From positions 25,662 to 89,661 of the forward strand of contig DAIDHB010000158.1 in assembly GCA_027452145.1 (NCBI GenBank): DNA of 64,000 nt, in the 5' to 3' direction. The DNA comes from Planctomycetales bacterium (GTDB lineage Bacteria > Planctomycetota > Planctomycetia > Isosphaerales > Isosphaeraceae). The notes beneath the pieces were generated by a model. The model was not told the DNA's origin, did not search any database, and saw only the letters and a list, made by a program, of their open reading frames with translations. The position numbers were made by a program, and so were the translations under genes. Shown in pieces: positions 62,227 through 64,000 of this stretch. Within the stretch, counting starts at the first letter, position 1. Each line of letters opens with the position of its first letter.

Positions 62227-63180
62227 ATGCGCATCTTCGTGACCGGCTCGATCGCCTACGACTACATCATGGTTTTCCCGGGACGGTTCCGGGATCACAT
62301 CCTGCCGGACAAGATGCACGTGCTGAGCGTGTCGTTTCTGGTCGACTCGCTGACACGGCTCAGGGGCGGGACGGGCGCGAACATCTCGTTCAACATGGGG
62401 CTGCTCGGGGAGCGGCCGGTCCTGGTCGGCAGCGTCGGCGAGGATTTTGCCGAGTACCGCGCCTGGCTCGAGCGCCACGGCGTCGATTGCTCGGCCGTGA
62501 AGGTCATCGCCGGCGATCACACGGCATCCTGCTTCATCAACACGGATCTCCAGGACAACCAGATCACAGCGTTTTACCCTGGTGCCATGGCGCAGGCGTC
62601 GACGATCTCGATCCTCGAGGCCGGCGCCACGCCGGGCGACCTCGTCTTGATCGCGCCCAATGACCCGGTGGCGATGAACCGCTACGCGGCCGAGTGCCAC
62701 GAGGCGAAAATCCCCTACCTTTATGATCCGTCGATGCAGCTCCCGCGGCTCGAGCGTGCCGACCTGGAGAAGGGCTGTCGCGGCGCCAAGATCCTGGCGG
62801 GCAACGACTACGAGTTCGGCATGATGGCCGACAAGCTGGGCGTCGCCGAGGCCGAGTTGCGCCGGATGGTCCCGATCACCGTCATGACGCGCGGCGAGGC
62901 CGGGGCCCTGATCACCGCGCAGGATCAGGAGTTCGAGATCCCCCCGGCGAAGCCCGAGGCGGTCGTCGATCCCACCGGCGCCGGCGACGCCTTCCGCGCC
63001 GGCTTTGTGCTGGGGATGCGGCGCGGCTGGCCCTGGCCGGTCGTCGGCCGCGTCGCCGCGCTCACGGCCGTCTACGCCATCGAGCACCGCGGGCCGCAGC
63101 AGCACGGCTACACCATCGACCAGTTCCGCAACCGATACCGCGCCAACTACGGCGCGTCGCCCGAGATCGACGCGATGTGA
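62227..63180 (+). CDS. PfkB-family carbohydrate/nucleoside kinase
   Basis: 317 aa. N-terminal MRIFVTGSIAYDYIMVFPG, substrate loop RGGTGANISFNMGLLG (GG and N), and the PfkB signature 2 DPTGAGDAFRAGFVLGM with the catalytic Asp. Substrate assignment is not possible; the N-terminal region resembles adenosine-kinase-like family members. The ATG at 62227 begins the first conserved strand; longer in-frame starts would read into non-conserved leader. Confidence 0.94.
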   Translation: MRIFVTGSIAYDYIMVFPGRFRDHILPDKMHVLSVSFLVDSLTRLRGGTGANISFNMGLLGERPVLVGSVGEDFAEYRAWLERHGVDCSAVKVIAGDHTASCFINTDLQDNQITAFYPGAMAQASTISILEAGATPGDLVLIAPNDPVAMNRYAAECHEAKIPYLYDPSMQLPRLERADLEKGCRGAKILAGNDYEFGMMADKLGVAEAELRRMVPITVMTRGEAGALITAQDQEFEIPPAKPEAVVDPTGAGDAFRAGFVLGMRRGWPWPVVGRVAALTAVYAIEHRGPQQHGYTIDQFRNRYRANYGASPEIDAM

Positions 63181-63213
63181 GCCGGCCGGGCCGCAGGTTG
63201 AAAAACCTCGGAT

Positions 63214-63319
63214 TTAACCGCGAAAAACGCGAAAAACGCGAAATTGAGATGATATCAGGAGCCCACTCGCCGTCGTCCTGGCCGATCTCTTTTTCGCGCG
63301 TTTCGCGTTTTTCGCGGTT
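63214..63319. repeat. CGCGAAAAA-arm palindromic element, copy 3
   Basis: Core 63216-63319 (104 bp). The left arm TTAACCGCGAAAAACGCGAA continues as AAACGCGAAATTGAGA. The right arm is its reverse complement with a small indel (CGCGCGTTTCGCG in place of the perfect unit). The centre (GATATCAGGAGCCCACTC and on) is unrelated to copies 1 and 2. It lies between the PfkB gene and the downstream small membrane-anchored gene. Confidence 0.88.
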
Positions 63320-63405
63320 GCCGTCTTCGTCGGATTCGCCACGGATCGCTATTGGGCCAGGTTGATGGGTTCGATGTCGCTTCAGTCGTTCCAGGGTCGA
63401 CCGCC

Positions 63406-63864
63406 ATGCCGCGACGACGGTGGATCATCGCCCTGACGGTCATCGCCGGCCTGCTGGTGGCCGTCGAGGTCGGCGTCCGCCGCTGGACTCGCCCCAGGGC
63501 GTGCGTCCAGATCGTCAACGAGACGAGCGAGACTGTCCGGGACCTGGTGGTGACCTACGAGGATAGCCGGATCGCCGTTGTCGAGCTGCCCGCGGGCCAG
63601 TCCGCGCGTCTGTGGCTCTCCGCCGGCCGGACCGGGCCCCTGAAGGTCGAGTATCGCCAGAAGAACAACGCTCTCCAGGGCTTCGAGATCGCCGACTACG
63701 ACCCGGCCGCGTGCATCAAGGACGCGTTCAAGCAGGTCGTCGTCATCCAGACCAACCAGTTTCAGCGCTTCCTCGAGGACGACGAGACCCGCCGCCAGGA
63801 AAAGGAGTCCCTCGGCTCGCGGCTCCTCAACTGGCTCAACTCCGAGGTGGACGAGCGCAACTAG
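63406..63864 (+). CDS. membrane-anchored hypothetical protein, possibly truncated by an IS
   Basis: 152 aa. One N-terminal membrane helix (RRRWIIALTVIAGLLVAVEVGV). The rest is probably periplasmic: ACVQIVNETSETVRDLVVTYED, then IAVVELPAGQSARLWLSAGR and VEYRQKNNALQGFEIADYDP, a beta-rich pattern like a small carbohydrate-binding or Ig-like fold. No family is assigned. The stop TAG falls in a CTAG that abuts the terminal repeat of the IS5-like element, so the original C-terminus may have been longer. I chose the ATG at 63406 at the membrane helix; a longer frame has no ribosome site. Confidence 0.65.
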   Translation: MPRRRWIIALTVIAGLLVAVEVGVRRWTRPRACVQIVNETSETVRDLVVTYEDSRIAVVELPAGQSARLWLSAGRTGPLKVEYRQKNNALQGFEIADYDPAACIKDAFKQVVVIQTNQFQRFLEDDETRRQEKESLGSRLLNWLNSEVDERN

Positions 63865-64000
63865 GCTCTGTCTGGCAAACCCAACAAGCGGAGATACCTC
63901 TCGATCATGGCGACCAACCAGAACGCCAGGTAGTTGACCGCCAGCTTCTCGTATCGCGTGGCCAGCCGACGGCATTCCTTGTACCAGCCCACGGCCCGTT
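63861..64000 (-). mobile_element. IS5-family transposase, C-terminal end, cut by the window edge
   Basis: The last 45 residues of a transposase are readable: RAVGWYKECRRLATRYEKLA and then NYLAFWLVAMIERYLRLLGL followed by PDRA and TAG. 'GWxKExRRxATRYEKLAxNYLA' is the conserved C-terminal stretch of IS5-family DDE transposases, just after the catalytic Glu. The stop lies at the element end, and GCTCTGTCTGGCAAACCC (about 63865-63882) is probably its terminal inverted repeat, next to a CTAG target. The other end and the DDE residues are outside the window. Confidence 0.8.

Noticed and set aside
1..64000. CRISPR arrays, prophage genes, toxin-antitoxin pairs, restriction or other defence systems
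   Set aside because: No direct-repeat array or recognisable protein of these classes is present; the only mobile-element protein is the transposase end at the right edge.

Overview
This is a GC-rich chromosomal window from a planctomycete, most likely family Isosphaeraceae (Singulisphaera/Paludisphaera/Aquisphaera-like). The placement rests on gene content. There is a Ser/Thr kinase with a WD40 tail, an ECF sigma factor with a membrane-spanning C-terminal extension, three surface proteins that carry an N-terminal LEPR-XLL-type motif ('LE-x-R-x-LLS/A'), a CRTAC1/ASPIC-type FG-GAP lipoprotein, and small lineage-specific proteins. I found no tRNA, rRNA, CRISPR array or phage module. One IS5-like transposase is cut by the right edge.

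Layout. 0-7.5 kb (minus): an exported hypothetical, the WD40 kinase, and an ExbB-ExbD-ExbD proton-channel operon whose last ExbD has a long N-terminal extension. 7.8-8.7 kb: a response regulator fused to a HATPase domain. 8.8-20 kb (minus): the housekeeping series xseA, xseB, ispA, dxs, nadK, with a 1614-aa PKD/TIGR03118 surface-protein gene between xseA and xseB. 20-25 kb: a small conserved protein, a DUF4396 membrane protein divergent from a Cys-rich copper-storage-like protein, a serine hydrolase, a paralogue of the small protein, and the ECF sigma factor. 25-31 kb: a 721-aa LEPR-XLL protein, phosphoglucomutase/phosphomannomutase, and a CAP-domain LEPR-XLL protein behind a textbook sigma-54 site. 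31-36 kb (minus): an FG-GAP lipoprotein, a spermidine-synthase-like membrane protein and YjbQ in one tight cluster. 36-43 kb: an acyltransferase with embedded ankyrin repeats behind a near-consensus sigma-70 promoter, a CheB-CheR-PAS fusion with a broken 3' end, and a run of small genes.

42.9-48.2 kb (minus) holds the most system-like block: a tandem substrate-binding protein, a STAS-domain protein, an ABC permease and an ABC ATPase, with the last three translationally coupled. 48-55 kb: a sugar-phosphate-isomerase-like Tat protein and a PIG-L deacetylase (minus), then an alpha/beta hydrolase, a POT-family transporter and an S9 peptidase (plus). 55.8-63.9 kb: an ABC ATPase coupled to a large membrane protein, formate-tetrahydrofolate ligase, a thioredoxin-fold lipoprotein with a long disordered linker, a PfkB kinase, and a small membrane-anchored protein that ends at the IS boundary.

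Between genes there are several palindromic structures. Most notable is a family of three elements of almost constant length (104-106 bp core) at 27370, 46049 and 63216. Their arms are near-identical inverted repeats built from a 'CGCGAAAAA' unit and their centres are unrelated. A second, composite palindrome with a 22-bp perfect stem lies at 55465-55652. Other hairpins separate convergent gene pairs and look like bidirectional terminators.
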